From JACMLD01 sp044227095 (lineage in GTDB: Bacteria; Bacteroidota; Bacteroidia; Chitinophagales; Chitinophagaceae): a stretch of 64,000 bases of DNA. A program made the position numbers and the translations under genes. The notes beneath the pieces were generated by a model. It saw nothing but the letters and a program-made list of their open reading frames with translations, had not been told where the DNA came from and did no database searches. Position 1 is the stretch's first letter, and each line of letters starts with the position of its first letter. The DNA is taken from assembly GCA_044227095.1 (NCBI GenBank), contig JBGAFV010000001.1:3906001-3970000 (forward strand), given 5' to 3'. Shown one piece after another: positions 36,214-45,247 of the stretch.

Positions 36214-36489
36214 AGCGAGTTGTTAGCTGTTAGCCATTAGCTACAAGCTGCAAGTGATTAGCCACAAGCTGTTAGCCACAAGCTGTTAGCTGCAAGTGAT
36301 TAGCTTCAAGCTGCAAGTTTTTAGCGCTGATTTATTGCGTGAGGACACGCACCACGGCGACACTCGGATTTGCGTATTCCCTTAAATAAATTGAATGCTT
36401 TAAATTGAAAGTGGATACTAGAAACTAAAAGTTAATGACTAATAGCTTGAAGCTAACAGCTCATAACTTGCAGCTAACAACTTGCAGCT
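36214..36489. repeat. AGCT-rich low-complexity tracts between convergent genes
   Basis: Two tracts (36214-36322 and 36439-36489) consist of many variants of TTAGCTGCAAGCTG and CACAAGCTGTTAGC. The flanking 36325-36430 has no recognisable feature. No gene was seen. Confidence 0.6.
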
Positions 36490-36491
36490 TC

Positions 36492-37100
36492 CTACATTCC
36501 TTTTCGCCTTATAGAACAACCTACCGAGCGGGACTCTTTTACAGTTACATCATCGCCTCCTGTCATTTGCGTAATAGCCTGTTTAAGGTAATTGTGTTTT
36601 ACTTCGGTAATGTCTGCGGGACTATCATCTATTGCGCCATGGTATACCAGCTTACCATTTTTATCAAACAAAAAACATTCTGGGGTACGTGTAGCACCAA
36701 ATGAATCGGCAAGTGTATTGTCGCTATCAAGTGCATAATACCAGTTATAAGATTGTTGTTTTGCATAAGCCTGCATATCTGCAAAAGATTCGCCGTTGTT
36801 TCTTCCGCCTTCGTTGGCGTTTAATAAAATAACACCCAATTCTTTTTCTTTTGCAAAGCTGCAAACAGCTTTTGTGCGGCCCTGGTTTTTTATTACATAA
36901 GGGCAGGTGTTACAGCTAAACATTACCAGCAGGCCATTAGCAGTACGTACATCTTTGAGGGAGAGAATGGCACCGCTAATGTCTTTCATTTTAAGATCTT
37001 CTTTAGGAACCGCTGCCCCAATAGGCAGGCCCTCTTTGCCTGGCATAAAAGCAAACAGCACCAGCAATACAGAAAAGTAAACAGGAATCCATTTTTTCAT
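36492..37100 (-). CDS. Thioredoxin-fold redoxin (AhpC/TSA-like), exported
   Basis: The start is set at 37100 (MKKWIPVYFSVLLVLFAFMP), a signal-peptide-like N-terminus; an upstream in-frame ATG at 37157 adds 19 residues before it. The roughly 202-residue product has a thioredoxin fold with CNTCPYV (a CxxC active site), the NANEGGRNNGESFADM segment and a late TRTPECFLFD cis-Pro region. Related proteins are annotated as redoxin or thioredoxin family members with unknown partners. The last residues contain GCSIRRKG, as in many relatives. Confidence 0.85.
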   Translation of the reverse strand: MKKWIPVYFSVLLVLFAFMPGKEGLPIGAAVPKEDLKMKDISGAILSLKDVRTANGLLVMFSCNTCPYVIKNQGRTKAVCSFAKEKELGVILLNANEGGRNNGESFADMQAYAKQQSYNWYYALDSDNTLADSFGATRTPECFLFDKNGKLVYHGAIDDSPADITEVKHNYLKQAITQMTGGDDVTVKESRSVGCSIRRKGM

Positions 37101-37181
37101 ACAGCTGTGTTTGTATATAAGACAAGTAAAGTGTTCTATTAGATGTTTGGACCGCATATATTTCTATGCAGCATATACACA

Positions 37182-38204
37182 TTATTTATTGCCATTTGCT
37201 TTTTGCCGTCCATATTCTGCAGCCTCGCTTATTGCTGCCACCTTCTGTGCAGCGTTAGCATCGCCCGCTTCCTGCTGTCTTTCTTCGGCAATTATACGCA
37301 AGGAATGTATACTTACATTCAGTTCATACCCGATTAATAAAATAAGCGAATTTATAAAGATCAAACTCATCAGCACTATTACTGTACCAATAGAGCCATA
37401 CAATGCATCGTATCTTCCAAAATTATTGACAAATAATGAAAATCCAACTGTGCCTATAATGCTTAATGACGTTGCAAGCAATGAGCCCGGCGAAAGCAGT
37501 TTCCAGTTTTTATTTATATCTGGCGCATAATGATAAATGAAAGAAATGGAATAAAAGATAAGTGCAATGATCAATACCCAACGCAGTAAATCAATAACAT
37601 TTCTTACACTGGCATTTGTAATACCCAGCCATTTTAATACTACGCCCTGCATAATCAGCAATACAATACATACCAGCAAAAGCGACATGATGAGTAAGGT
37701 AAGCCGAATAGCAATCCATCTTTTTTTAAGGCCCGTTCTTTTTTTGGCGCCCATATAATTTTTATTAAACGAACGCATAATGCCCATCATACCATTAGAG
37801 CCGAAGAATAATAAAAGGATGAAACCAAAAGAAAGCAAACCCATCCTTGGGTGTTCAAGAAAACCGTTTACAAAACTTATAAGGTTCTTGTTGTGTTCTT
37901 TTGCAGGAATAATATCTGTAATCAGTTTGTTTACCTGGAACTCCAATGCCCTTTTCTTTATAAATGGCAAATGCGGAATTAGTGTAAAAAGAAAAAGACA
38001 GATAGGAGGGATGGCCATTATAAAATTATAGGAGATGGCCGCAGCCCTTTCGGTAATGCTTGTTTTTTTTATCTGCCGTATAAAAAAATTGATAACATCA
38101 TAAAGCGGTACACCACTAAAGCCAGGCAAAATAATTTTCTTGCTCCGGCTTACAAGGAACCGAAAGACAAGTGTGTTGTATATGATGCGTTGCAGCTTTA
38201 TCAT
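37182..38204 (-). CDS. YihY/virulence factor BrkB family inner-membrane protein
   Basis: A 340-residue polytopic membrane protein with about six helices and the family segments ERAAAISYNFIMAIPPICLF, SNGMMGIMRSFNKNY and GRYDALYGSIGTVIVLMSLI. The family was once called RNase BN; that activity is now assigned elsewhere, so the role is unknown. It starts 3 bases after the stop of mltG (TAATGCATG junction), which suggests translational coupling. Confidence 0.9.
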   Translation of the reverse strand: MIKLQRIIYNTLVFRFLVSRSKKIILPGFSGVPLYDVINFFIRQIKKTSITERAAAISYNFIMAIPPICLFLFTLIPHLPFIKKRALEFQVNKLITDIIPAKEHNKNLISFVNGFLEHPRMGLLSFGFILLLFFGSNGMMGIMRSFNKNYMGAKKRTGLKKRWIAIRLTLLIMSLLLVCIVLLIMQGVVLKWLGITNASVRNVIDLLRWVLIIALIFYSISFIYHYAPDINKNWKLLSPGSLLATSLSIIGTVGFSLFVNNFGRYDALYGSIGTVIVLMSLIFINSLILLIGYELNVSIHSLRIIAEERQQEAGDANAAQKVAAISEAAEYGRQKANGNK

Positions 38205-38207
38205 GCA

Positions 38208-39251
38208 TTAATGAGCTAAATTATCGGCCGCAGGTTGTTTCGACTGCATTAATTTATCAAGTGCCTGCTGGTATTCCTTTGCAAATTTCAAATGTTCCTG
38301 GTAAGTTTCTGCAAAATTAGAATATCCGTCCAGGCTGGGTTTTGCCACAAAATAAACATAGTTTGTTTTGGGCGATGTAATTACAGAATCTATTGTTTGC
38401 GCCGAAGGCGTACAAATAGGCCCCGGTGGCAATCCGTAATTTTTATAAGTATTATAGGGCGATTCTACTTCCAAATGCTTTTCATAAATGCGTTTAAGGC
38501 CAAACTGGCGCAATGCGAATTTTACTGTTGGATCTGCGCCAAGCCGCATGCCTTTTTCCAGCCGGTTAAGGTAAACGCTGGCAATTTTTCCTTTATCGTC
38601 TTTTTTATTTGTTTCTTCTTCTACAATTGAAGCAAGGGTATAAGCAGTCTGTGGCGTTAGGCCGTGTTGTTTTGCTTCGCTGATGCGTTTATTGTTCCAG
38701 AAGAGTTCGTAATTGCTTCTTAGTTTAGAAAATATTTTTGAAGCCGTTGTATTCCAAAAATAAGTGTAGGTATCAGGAAATACACTTGTCATTACAGTAT
38801 TGCTATCAAGCCCAAATTGTTTTAAGGAGTCATTGTTATTCAGGTAATCAATAAATGCAGTTGAATCGCATTCAAACTTACGGCCTACAAGAGAGGCGAG
38901 ATCTTCTTTTGTTCTCAGTTTGGTAATAACAAGGTTTACCGGATCCTGCTGCCCGTTTTTAAGCATGCGTACGATATCTGCAAGGCTCATCCCTTTTTTT
39001 ATATTGTACCTGCCGGCTTTTACTTTTTGCGGGTAATCAACCCGGTTGGCCATGATGTCAAAAAATGTAAGGCTGCTGATTACATTATCCTTTTCAAGCG
39101 TATTGGTAACATCTGCGTAAGTGCTGCCCGTTTTTATAAGCAGGAAATAGTTTTTGGTTTCAAATGAAGTAGCCGGTCCAAAGAATTTCCATCCTGCCCA
39201 GGCGGCTGCAAGAAACACTATCAATAATATAATCCGTATAGCTTTTTTCAT
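38208..39251 (-). CDS. mltG: Endolytic murein transglycosylase MltG
   Basis: Cleaves nascent glycan strands in the inner membrane and terminates peptidoglycan polymerisation. The 347-residue protein has an N-terminal anchor (5-21), a LysM-like part (ADIVRMLKNGQ region) and the YceG catalytic domain with ASIVEEETNK (E211-E213 region, equivalent to the catalytic Glu), ASVYLNRLEKGMRLGADPT and the PPGPICTPS loop. It precedes the YihY-type gene on the same strand. A terminator upstream (39332-39356) separates it from secG. Confidence 0.94.
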   Translation of the reverse strand: MKKAIRIILLIVFLAAAWAGWKFFGPATSFETKNYFLLIKTGSTYADVTNTLEKDNVISSLTFFDIMANRVDYPQKVKAGRYNIKKGMSLADIVRMLKNGQQDPVNLVITKLRTKEDLASLVGRKFECDSTAFIDYLNNNDSLKQFGLDSNTVMTSVFPDTYTYFWNTTASKIFSKLRSNYELFWNNKRISEAKQHGLTPQTAYTLASIVEEETNKKDDKGKIASVYLNRLEKGMRLGADPTVKFALRQFGLKRIYEKHLEVESPYNTYKNYGLPPGPICTPSAQTIDSVITSPKTNYVYFVAKPSLDGYSNFAETYQEHLKFAKEYQQALDKLMQSKQPAADNLAH

Positions 39252-39331
39252 AAAAGGATAATTGTTAAAACGATTTTCTCAAAACATTTATGCAGCTTCT
39301 TTAAAATAAATAAACCTTCTATAATAATAAA

Positions 39332-39356
39332 AGCCCTGCCTTTAACGGACAGGGCT
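39332..39356 (-). terminator. Intrinsic terminator after secG
   Basis: AGCCCTG pairs with CAGGGCT with an imperfect GG/CC extension. In minus-strand reading it is followed by TTTTATTATTAT. It probably ends the miaB-to-secG group of genes. Confidence 0.7.
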
Positions 39357-39376
39357 ATAAAAGTATATGCAGTTAA

Positions 39377-39706
39377 TTAAGGTTTGGTAGCAGGTGCAGT
39401 AGCAGGCTGCTGTGCAGGTGCATTCTGGGTTGTTTTTGCTTTAGTGTCTAACTGGTTTACAAGGTTAGAGTTTGCATTTCCTTTGCCAATAAAAGCTGCA
39501 GAAAAAAGGCAAAGCAGGGCAACGATGATAGCAAATATCCAAGTGCCTTTTTCAAGCACATCTGTTGTTTGTTTTACACCCATAAACTGGTTGCTAAAAC
39601 CAGCTATACTGCCAGAAAGGCCACCGCCTTTTGGGTTTTGAACCAATACGATAAAGCCCAATATTACGCAGGCCAGCACTATCAGCACCACAAATAAGAT
39701 AATCAT
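39377..39706 (-). CDS. secG: Preprotein translocase subunit SecG
   Basis: Small partner of SecYE in protein export. The 109-residue protein has two hydrophobic helices (about 2-22 and 55-75) joined by the family loop VQNPKGGGLSGSIAGF and an Ala/Gln/Pro-rich tail. It starts 2 bases after the stop of the upstream repeat protein. Co-transcription with the envelope gene lptE further upstream is likely. Confidence 0.94.
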   Translation of the reverse strand: MIILFVVLIVLACVILGFIVLVQNPKGGGLSGSIAGFSNQFMGVKQTTDVLEKGTWIFAIIVALLCLFSAAFIGKGNANSNLVNQLDTKAKTTQNAPAQQPATAPATKP

Positions 39707-39708
39707 AA

Positions 39709-41250
39709 TTACTGTTTTAAATGGTCTATTTTGGCTGCAAAATAAGCTGATTTTGCGGGATTAAGCAAACTTAATTTCTGGTATACACCAACCGCTTCGT
39801 CCTTCATTCCCTGTTTCTCAAATACTTCGGCCATGGCTTCGGTAATAACTTCCCTTGTTTCTATAGAATGAATGGCATCTGCCACCACTTTCGATTCTTC
39901 ATTTTTAGACATGGCATTTTCAATAGAAGCCTGTGGCAGCTTTTTCATGCTTTTGAGCCAATCTGTAAAGCTTTTTAGCTGTTTTCCAAACTTGTCTTTT
40001 GAATCAGCTTCCTGTTTGCTAAGTTTAATGCCCTGGCTGGCAAAATAATCAACTGTGTGGTAAGGTTCAAAAAGCAAATCGGATGTAGCAGCAGGTGTTT
40101 CTATAATCGTTTTTAATAACGGTTTTTCTTCCCAGGTGTTTAATGGTTCCGGTACGTTTTCTGTCAGAATACTTTCTTCGTGATCTGACTGTTCTGCGTT
40201 TTCCAATGAATTTTCATTTACAACTTCAGTGGTAAAATCAGCTGATGGTTCTTCAACCTGAGTTTGTTCTTCCTTAAATGTATTTTCAGCCTCAAACTGC
40301 ACATCGTTATAAGCTTGTACTATTGTCTCCGCTACCTCTTCCACTTCATTGTTTGCTTCTTCAGATTGAATTGTGGCTTCATTATAGGCGTGTACAGTTA
40401 ATGCAGCAGTTTCTTCTGCTTCTGCAGTTGATGCTTCAGAATAATTTTCAACTTCATCGTAAGCCTGCACCATTATTTCAGCAGCCTCATTTATATCTGT
40501 TGATTTTTCCTCCGTATCCAGTTCTGTTTTATCGTATGCACTTACTGATAATAAAGCAGCTTCATTTATATCGGCTGTTTTTTCTTCCAGCTCGTTTTCT
40601 GTTTCATTATATGCTCCTACAATTAATGCAGCAGTTTCATTGTATTCTTCTGATGACTGCTGCAATATTGTATTAACCGGTGCTTCATTAGCAGCAGGTA
40701 CTTCGCTGTAATTATTTGCTACAATATCGTTTTGTTCAAATGCGGTGAGCACGTTTGTTGTAAATTCATCTTTCAATGGCTCATGCTCACTCGTACTTAT
40801 ATGCGCTGGTTCATCAACAACAGGCTCATTAAAGACTTCCGTTATCACATCCATTATTCCCCCGGCTGTTTGTACAGGAGCCTCGAGCAATTCATTATTT
40901 GTATTAGCATGAGCACCGGCAGCATACACTTTTTTTTCTTCTTCAACAGCAACTGCGGTTGTTTCATTACTGATAAAAGGAGGATTTTCTGATATGCTAA
41001 AACCCGGTGCAGCTTCCGGTTCAAGTAAAAACTGTAACCACAATGGATTGTTGAAATAAAGTGTTGTTTTGTGCAGTTGTGATTTGAAATGCGGATGCGA
41101 TGTGTCCTGCATTTTTTTCAGCAATAAAAATTGTGCTGCGGCAAAATAAGGATGTTCATGCGTCATTCGTTCCAGTTCATCTACAGTAACAGACTGCAAT
41201 GATGGCTGATGAAAAAGATGCTGAACAATATTATCGAATGGTGACTGCAT
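39709..41250 (-). CDS. Bacteroidota-specific protein with five 25-residue acidic repeats
   Basis: The frame also opens at a TTG at 41265, but the ATG at 41250 (MQSPFDNIV) is the better start, giving 513 residues. No signal peptide. The N-terminal roughly 85 residues (ERMTHEHPYFAAAQFLLLKK region) look helical. Residues 204-328 (about 40267-40641) are five consecutive repeats of exactly 25 residues, each with an A-A-x-x-V-x-A-Y-[ND] core and acidic spacers. The C-terminal roughly 110 residues contain a TPR-like helix pair (MAEVFEKQGMKDEAVGVYQK). It sits between lptE and secG, so an envelope role is plausible but unproven. Confidence 0.8.
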   Translation of the reverse strand: MQSPFDNIVQHLFHQPSLQSVTVDELERMTHEHPYFAAAQFLLLKKMQDTSHPHFKSQLHKTTLYFNNPLWLQFLLEPEAAPGFSISENPPFISNETTAVAVEEEKKVYAAGAHANTNNELLEAPVQTAGGIMDVITEVFNEPVVDEPAHISTSEHEPLKDEFTTNVLTAFEQNDIVANNYSEVPAANEAPVNTILQQSSEEYNETAALIVGAYNETENELEEKTADINEAALLSVSAYDKTELDTEEKSTDINEAAEIMVQAYDEVENYSEASTAEAEETAALTVHAYNEATIQSEEANNEVEEVAETIVQAYNDVQFEAENTFKEEQTQVEEPSADFTTEVVNENSLENAEQSDHEESILTENVPEPLNTWEEKPLLKTIIETPAATSDLLFEPYHTVDYFASQGIKLSKQEADSKDKFGKQLKSFTDWLKSMKKLPQASIENAMSKNEESKVVADAIHSIETREVITEAMAEVFEKQGMKDEAVGVYQKLSLLNPAKSAYFAAKIDHLKQ

Positions 41251-41277
41251 ATTTATAAGCAGCAATATACTTGCAAA

Positions 41278-41790
41278 TTACCAGTTAGAAAAAAGACGGT
41301 TGAAAATTTCGTCGCTGAGGTTTTGAATTATACTGGTGTTTAATTGCGCTTCTGCCTGTTGTACACTTATATTGGCATCAAAATCAAAACTGCGGGTTAC
41401 ATCTTCTTCCTTGCTCTGTTTATCATCAAGCCGGTTTATTAATTTAACGTGTACAGTTATATTTAAACGGTTGGTAGCAGATTTGTTATCTGCAATAGCT
41501 GCAGTGGTGAATGAATAATCGGTTATTATTCCGCTGATATCATAATCGGCATTATCACTTTGAACAAGTGTTCTGTTTGTCTGGTTATTTATTTTCTGCC
41601 GAAGTTTATCTGTAAGCTGCGGGCTCAGTTGGGGGTTTACATACCTTGCCCTGTTTTCAATAAAATTGATGCGTATTGTTTTTATTTCTTTTGGAATAGA
41701 TGATTCCCGCATGGTATAATGCAAACAGCCGGAGAGAGAGAAGGCCATTAAAACAAGCAAGACTATAAAACATTTCTTTATTAAATACAT
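41278..41790 (-). CDS. LptE-like LPS-assembly lipoprotein
   Basis: Outer-membrane lipoprotein that plugs the LptD barrel and delivers LPS to the surface. The 170-residue protein has a lipobox LSGC (C22) and the Bacteroidota LptE pattern: KTIRINFIENRARYVNPQLS, TDKLRQKINNQTNRTLVQ and a central YDISGIITDYSF strand. It begins the segment downstream of the sigma-54 activator and is followed 27 bases later by the repeat protein gene. Confidence 0.88.
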   Translation of the reverse strand: MYLIKKCFIVLLVLMAFSLSGCLHYTMRESSIPKEIKTIRINFIENRARYVNPQLSPQLTDKLRQKINNQTNRTLVQSDNADYDISGIITDYSFTTAAIADNKSATNRLNITVHVKLINRLDDKQSKEEDVTRSFDFDANISVQQAEAQLNTSIIQNLSDEIFNRLFSNW

Positions 41791-41811
41791 AAAGCTGATT
41801 ATAAAATTTTG

Positions 41812-41971
41812 AAGATTGATGACTTTGTGATGTTGAGATTTCTTTTATTGTTACACCCGAAACAAATCTCAAAATCCCGCAATCACAAAATCCCTGAATT
41901 TAATTTCTTCATTTTCAAAGTAAAGAGTATTCGTAGTTTACGCCTTGTGGCTAGCAGCTAATAGCTTAAAA
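41812..41971. repeat. Hairpin-type dispersed repeat and AGCT tract
   Basis: 41812-41892 carries GATGTTGAGATTT and, about 30 bases later, AAATCTCAAAATCCCGCAATC, which can pair as an imperfect hairpin. Related copies are at 14391-14452 and 43262-43678. An AGCT-rich tract follows at 41947-41967. Confidence 0.55.
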
Positions 41972-43237
41972 CTATTCATCAATATCATATTCCTTCAATT
42001 TTCTATACAATGTTCTTTCGCTGATACCCAAATCAAGAGAAGCATCTTTTCTTTTGCCACGGTGTTTTTTAAGCGCTTTAACAATGAGTTCTTTTTCCTT
42101 GTCCATTATGTTTAGCGATTCTTCTACTTCTTCGTGGGTATGAATTTCATCGTGCTTCATTAATACAGGTTGCCCGTTTTGTTGTGGCGCCGCTTGTATA
42201 AAAGCTGGCTGAATTACCTGTGCCGGAAACTCAGTTACCATTGTTCCGTTTTCACGCAGCAAAGACTCATTGGCAAATTTTGCAGCAGAAGCAGCATTGG
42301 CCGGGTTTTGCAATATGTCAACAAACATTCTCTTCAGCTCTGTTACATCTTTTTTCATATCGAAAAAAAGTTTGTACAGGATTTCCCTTTCATTTGCAAA
42401 CTCCGGATTTGCACCAACAGCTTTACCAGTTGCCAATACAGGAAGACGGCTATTGCTATGATCTGGTAAAAACCTGCGCAAAGCATCTCCCGTTATAAGT
42501 TTTTCTTCACTCAGTACAGATAATTGCTCTGCAATATTCTTTAATTCACGCACATTACCGGGCCATGAATAATTATTTAACAGGTTTTTTGCCTCATCGT
42601 CTAACTGAACCGGTGTGGTTTTATATCGCTCAGCAAAATCCACTACAAACTTGCGGAAGAGAAAAATAATATCTTCTTTGCGATCCCTTAATGCAGGCAC
42701 ACGGATAGGAACTGTGTTTAACCTGTAATAAAGATCTTCCCTGAATTTTCCTTTTTGTGTCAGGTCCAGCAAATCTTTATTGGTAGCAGCTATTACCCTT
42801 ACATCTGTTTTTTGTACTTTACTGGAACCAACGCGTATAAATTCTCCGCTTTCCAGCACACGCAGCAAACGTGCCTGCGTGCCCAGTGGCATTTCGCCAA
42901 TTTCATCAAGAAAAATTGTACCGCCATTTACAGTTTCAAAATATCCTTTACGGCTGTCCACCGCACCTGTAAAAGATCCTTTTTCATGACCAAACAATTC
43001 CGAATCAATCGTGCCTTCGGGTATTGCACCGCAATTGACCGCAATAAACGGGTTGTGTTTTCTTGCAGACAGCGCATGTATGATTAATGAGAATGATTCT
43101 TTACCAACACCACTTTCCCCGTTAATCAGCACACTTAAATCTGTATTGGCCACCTGTGTCGCTACATTTAATGCATAGTTCAGTGCAGGTGCATTACCTA
43201 TAATACCAAACCTGTTTTTTATTGATTGTAAATCCAT
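41972..43237 (-). CDS. Sigma-54-dependent transcriptional activator (Fis-family)
   Basis: AAA+ activator that remodels RNA polymerase with sigma-54. The 421-residue protein starts almost directly with the AAA+ domain: Walker A GESGVGKE (40-47), then the sigma-54 contact loop, which reads GSFTGA (87-92) rather than GAFTGA, a Walker B FLDEIGEMP and R-finger region. The C-terminal Fis-type helix-turn-helix is DLGISERTLYRKLKEYD. No N-terminal response-regulator or sensory domain is present, so activity is probably controlled by another protein or by expression. It lies between miaB and lptE, an arrangement seen in several Bacteroidota. Confidence 0.92.
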   Translation of the reverse strand: MDLQSIKNRFGIIGNAPALNYALNVATQVANTDLSVLINGESGVGKESFSLIIHALSARKHNPFIAVNCGAIPEGTIDSELFGHEKGSFTGAVDSRKGYFETVNGGTIFLDEIGEMPLGTQARLLRVLESGEFIRVGSSKVQKTDVRVIAATNKDLLDLTQKGKFREDLYYRLNTVPIRVPALRDRKEDIIFLFRKFVVDFAERYKTTPVQLDDEAKNLLNNYSWPGNVRELKNIAEQLSVLSEEKLITGDALRRFLPDHSNSRLPVLATGKAVGANPEFANEREILYKLFFDMKKDVTELKRMFVDILQNPANAASAAKFANESLLRENGTMVTEFPAQVIQPAFIQAAPQQNGQPVLMKHDEIHTHEEVEESLNIMDKEKELIVKALKKHRGKRKDASLDLGISERTLYRKLKEYDIDE

Positions 43238-43689
43238 AATCTTAAACTACATGTTTTTTTATTGCCGATTTTGTGATATTGAGATTTCGAAATTTGTTGG
43301 ATTAGTGTTCTACAACAATCACAAAATCCCGCAATCCCAAAATTTCATAATCTGCAATCAGCATTTTATATTTCTGATTTCTGTATTTAGTGATTTTGAG
43401 ATTTCTCCTGTTGTATCATACAAGCAAAATCGCAAAATACCGCAATCCCAAAATTTCATAATCTGCAATCAGCATTTTATATTTCTGATTTCTGTATTTA
43501 GTGATTTTGAGATTTCTCCTGTTGTATCATACAAGCAAAATCACAAAATCCCGCAATCCCAAAATTTCATAATCTGCAATCAGCATTTTATATTTATGAT
43601 TTCTGTATTTAGTGATTTTGAGATTTCTCCTGTTGTACCATAACAAGCAAATGACAAAATCCTGCAATCTCAAAATTTAAAAATTGTCT
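43238..43689. repeat. Gene-free interval with a 111-bp tandem repeat
   Basis: Three consecutive units begin with CAGCATTTTATATTT at 43359, 43470 and 43581 (period exactly 111 bp) and run to about 43678; a more diverged unit lies before them. Each unit holds GTGATTTTGAGATTT and CAAAATCCCGCAATCCC, the arms of the hairpin-type dispersed repeat. Because 111 is a multiple of three, the repeats give a spurious open frame. Confidence 0.85.
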
Positions 43690-45108
43690 TTACACTATTT
43701 TCCCTATCAATGTTCCAGCGGTGCATTCTTCTACTTTTACCATAACATAATCACCGGGCTTTAGGTTCTGTTGTTCTTTAGGAAATACCAACATTTTATT
43801 TTGATCATTTCTGCCCGCCCATTGCGCATCATTTTTCTTTGAATCGCCTTCTATCAATACTTTAAATGTTTTACCCAAATCGCGTTGCATGCTTTCAAGA
43901 GAATGTCCGCGAAACATGTCTATGATTTCCTGCAGCCTTCTTTTTTTTACAGGTTCTGGTACATCATCTGTATACCTGCGTGCTGCAAGTGTGCCCGGCC
44001 TTTCGCTATAAAAATACATGTACGCAAGATCGTAACGGCAGTAATCCAGCATAGACAATGTTTCCTGGTGATCTTCCTCTGTCTCTGTACAAAAACCAGA
44101 AATAATATCAGTAGATAATCCGCAATCGGGAATTATTTCTTTAATGCGGTTTACTTTAGCTATATACCATTCACGTGTATAGGTGCGGTTCATCAATTGC
44201 AATATGCGTGTGCTTCCGCTTTGCACGGGCAGGTGTATATAATTGCAGATGTTTTCATACTTCGCCATTGTAAACAATACTTCATCAGTAATGTCTTTAG
44301 GGTGAGAAGTACTAAAACGAATGCGCAACAGGGGAGAGATCAACGCTACTTTTTCCAGCAGCATGGCAAAAGTAACCTGTGTATTTGCGGCCTCATCTAT
44401 CCAGTAATAACTGTCTACATTTTGCCCAAGCAATGTTACTTCGCGATAGCCTTTATTAAAAAGATCTTCGCATTCATTTACAATAGATACAAGATCACGG
44501 CTTCTCTCACGGCCACGTGTAAACGGCACCACACAAAACGCACACATATTGTTGCAACCACGCATAATGCTTACAAACGCATTGATGCCATTGCTGTTAA
44601 GACGAATGGGTGAGATGTCCGCATATGTTTCGTCGCGGCTTAATAAAACGTTTACTGCTTTTTGCCCGGTAGCTGCTTCTTCTACCAGGTTTGGCAGGGT
44701 GCGGTATGCATCTGGCCCAACTACCATGTCTACCAGTTTTTCCTGTTCAAGAAACTGCGACTTTAACCGCTCTGCCATACAGCCCAGAACACCAACAAGT
44801 AATCCGGGTTTTTGCTTTTTCAGTTTGCGAAACTCAGTAAGCCGCTTCCTGACAGTTTGCTCTGCTTTCTCACGAATGGAGCAGGTATTTATAAAAATTA
44901 AATCGGCTTCTTCTGCATTGCGTGTGGCACCAAAACCTGTTTCATTAAGAATAGAAGCCACCACTTCGCTATCGGCAAAATTCATGGCGCAGCCGTAGCT
45001 TTCTATATAAAAGCGTTTGCCGTAGGTGGCGGAGTCTTGCACAAAAGGTGCAAAAGCTTCACCCTGGCGGTTTTCATCGTGTGTTTTATTGCTAACCAAA
45101 TCAAGCAT
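43690..45108 (-). CDS. miaB: tRNA-2-methylthio-N6-dimethylallyladenosine synthase MiaB
   Basis: Radical-SAM methylthiotransferase making ms2i6A37 in UNN-decoding tRNAs. The frame opens at a GTG (45111), but the ATG at 45108 is chosen, giving 472 residues. N-terminal cluster cysteines are C40 (YGCAMN), C76 (NTCSIR) and C110 (GCMAE); the radical SAM cysteines are C185, C189 and C192 (GCNNMCAFCVVP); a TRAM domain ends the protein. The GCAMN form and length distinguish it from MtaB at 0.2-1.5 kb. It heads a minus-strand run with the sigma-54 activator, lptE and secG. Confidence 0.95.
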   Translation of the reverse strand: MLDLVSNKTHDENRQGEAFAPFVQDSATYGKRFYIESYGCAMNFADSEVVASILNETGFGATRNAEEADLIFINTCSIREKAEQTVRKRLTEFRKLKKQKPGLLVGVLGCMAERLKSQFLEQEKLVDMVVGPDAYRTLPNLVEEAATGQKAVNVLLSRDETYADISPIRLNSNGINAFVSIMRGCNNMCAFCVVPFTRGRERSRDLVSIVNECEDLFNKGYREVTLLGQNVDSYYWIDEAANTQVTFAMLLEKVALISPLLRIRFSTSHPKDITDEVLFTMAKYENICNYIHLPVQSGSTRILQLMNRTYTREWYIAKVNRIKEIIPDCGLSTDIISGFCTETEEDHQETLSMLDYCRYDLAYMYFYSERPGTLAARRYTDDVPEPVKKRRLQEIIDMFRGHSLESMQRDLGKTFKVLIEGDSKKNDAQWAGRNDQNKMLVFPKEQQNLKPGDYVMVKVEECTAGTLIGKIV

Positions 45109-45247
45109 CACTGCGCATTTTTAGGTTGGCAAAGATAAGTAAAAAACAATGTATGGTGACAAGTTGGCATATTTCTCTCGCCAATATTATACTGTAAATT
45201 ACGTCCGACTAGGGGTATATTATAATTATAAAATCACAAATAAGGAT

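Noticed and set aside
40278..40676. 132-residue frame opposite the 25-residue repeat region
   Set aside because: A shadow of the acidic repeat gene: Leu/His/Gln-rich because the sense strand encodes repetitive acidic residues.
43251..43643. 130-residue frame with 37-residue periodicity
   Set aside because: Its periodicity follows entirely from the 111-bp tandem DNA repeat, and the sequence contains no domain signature.
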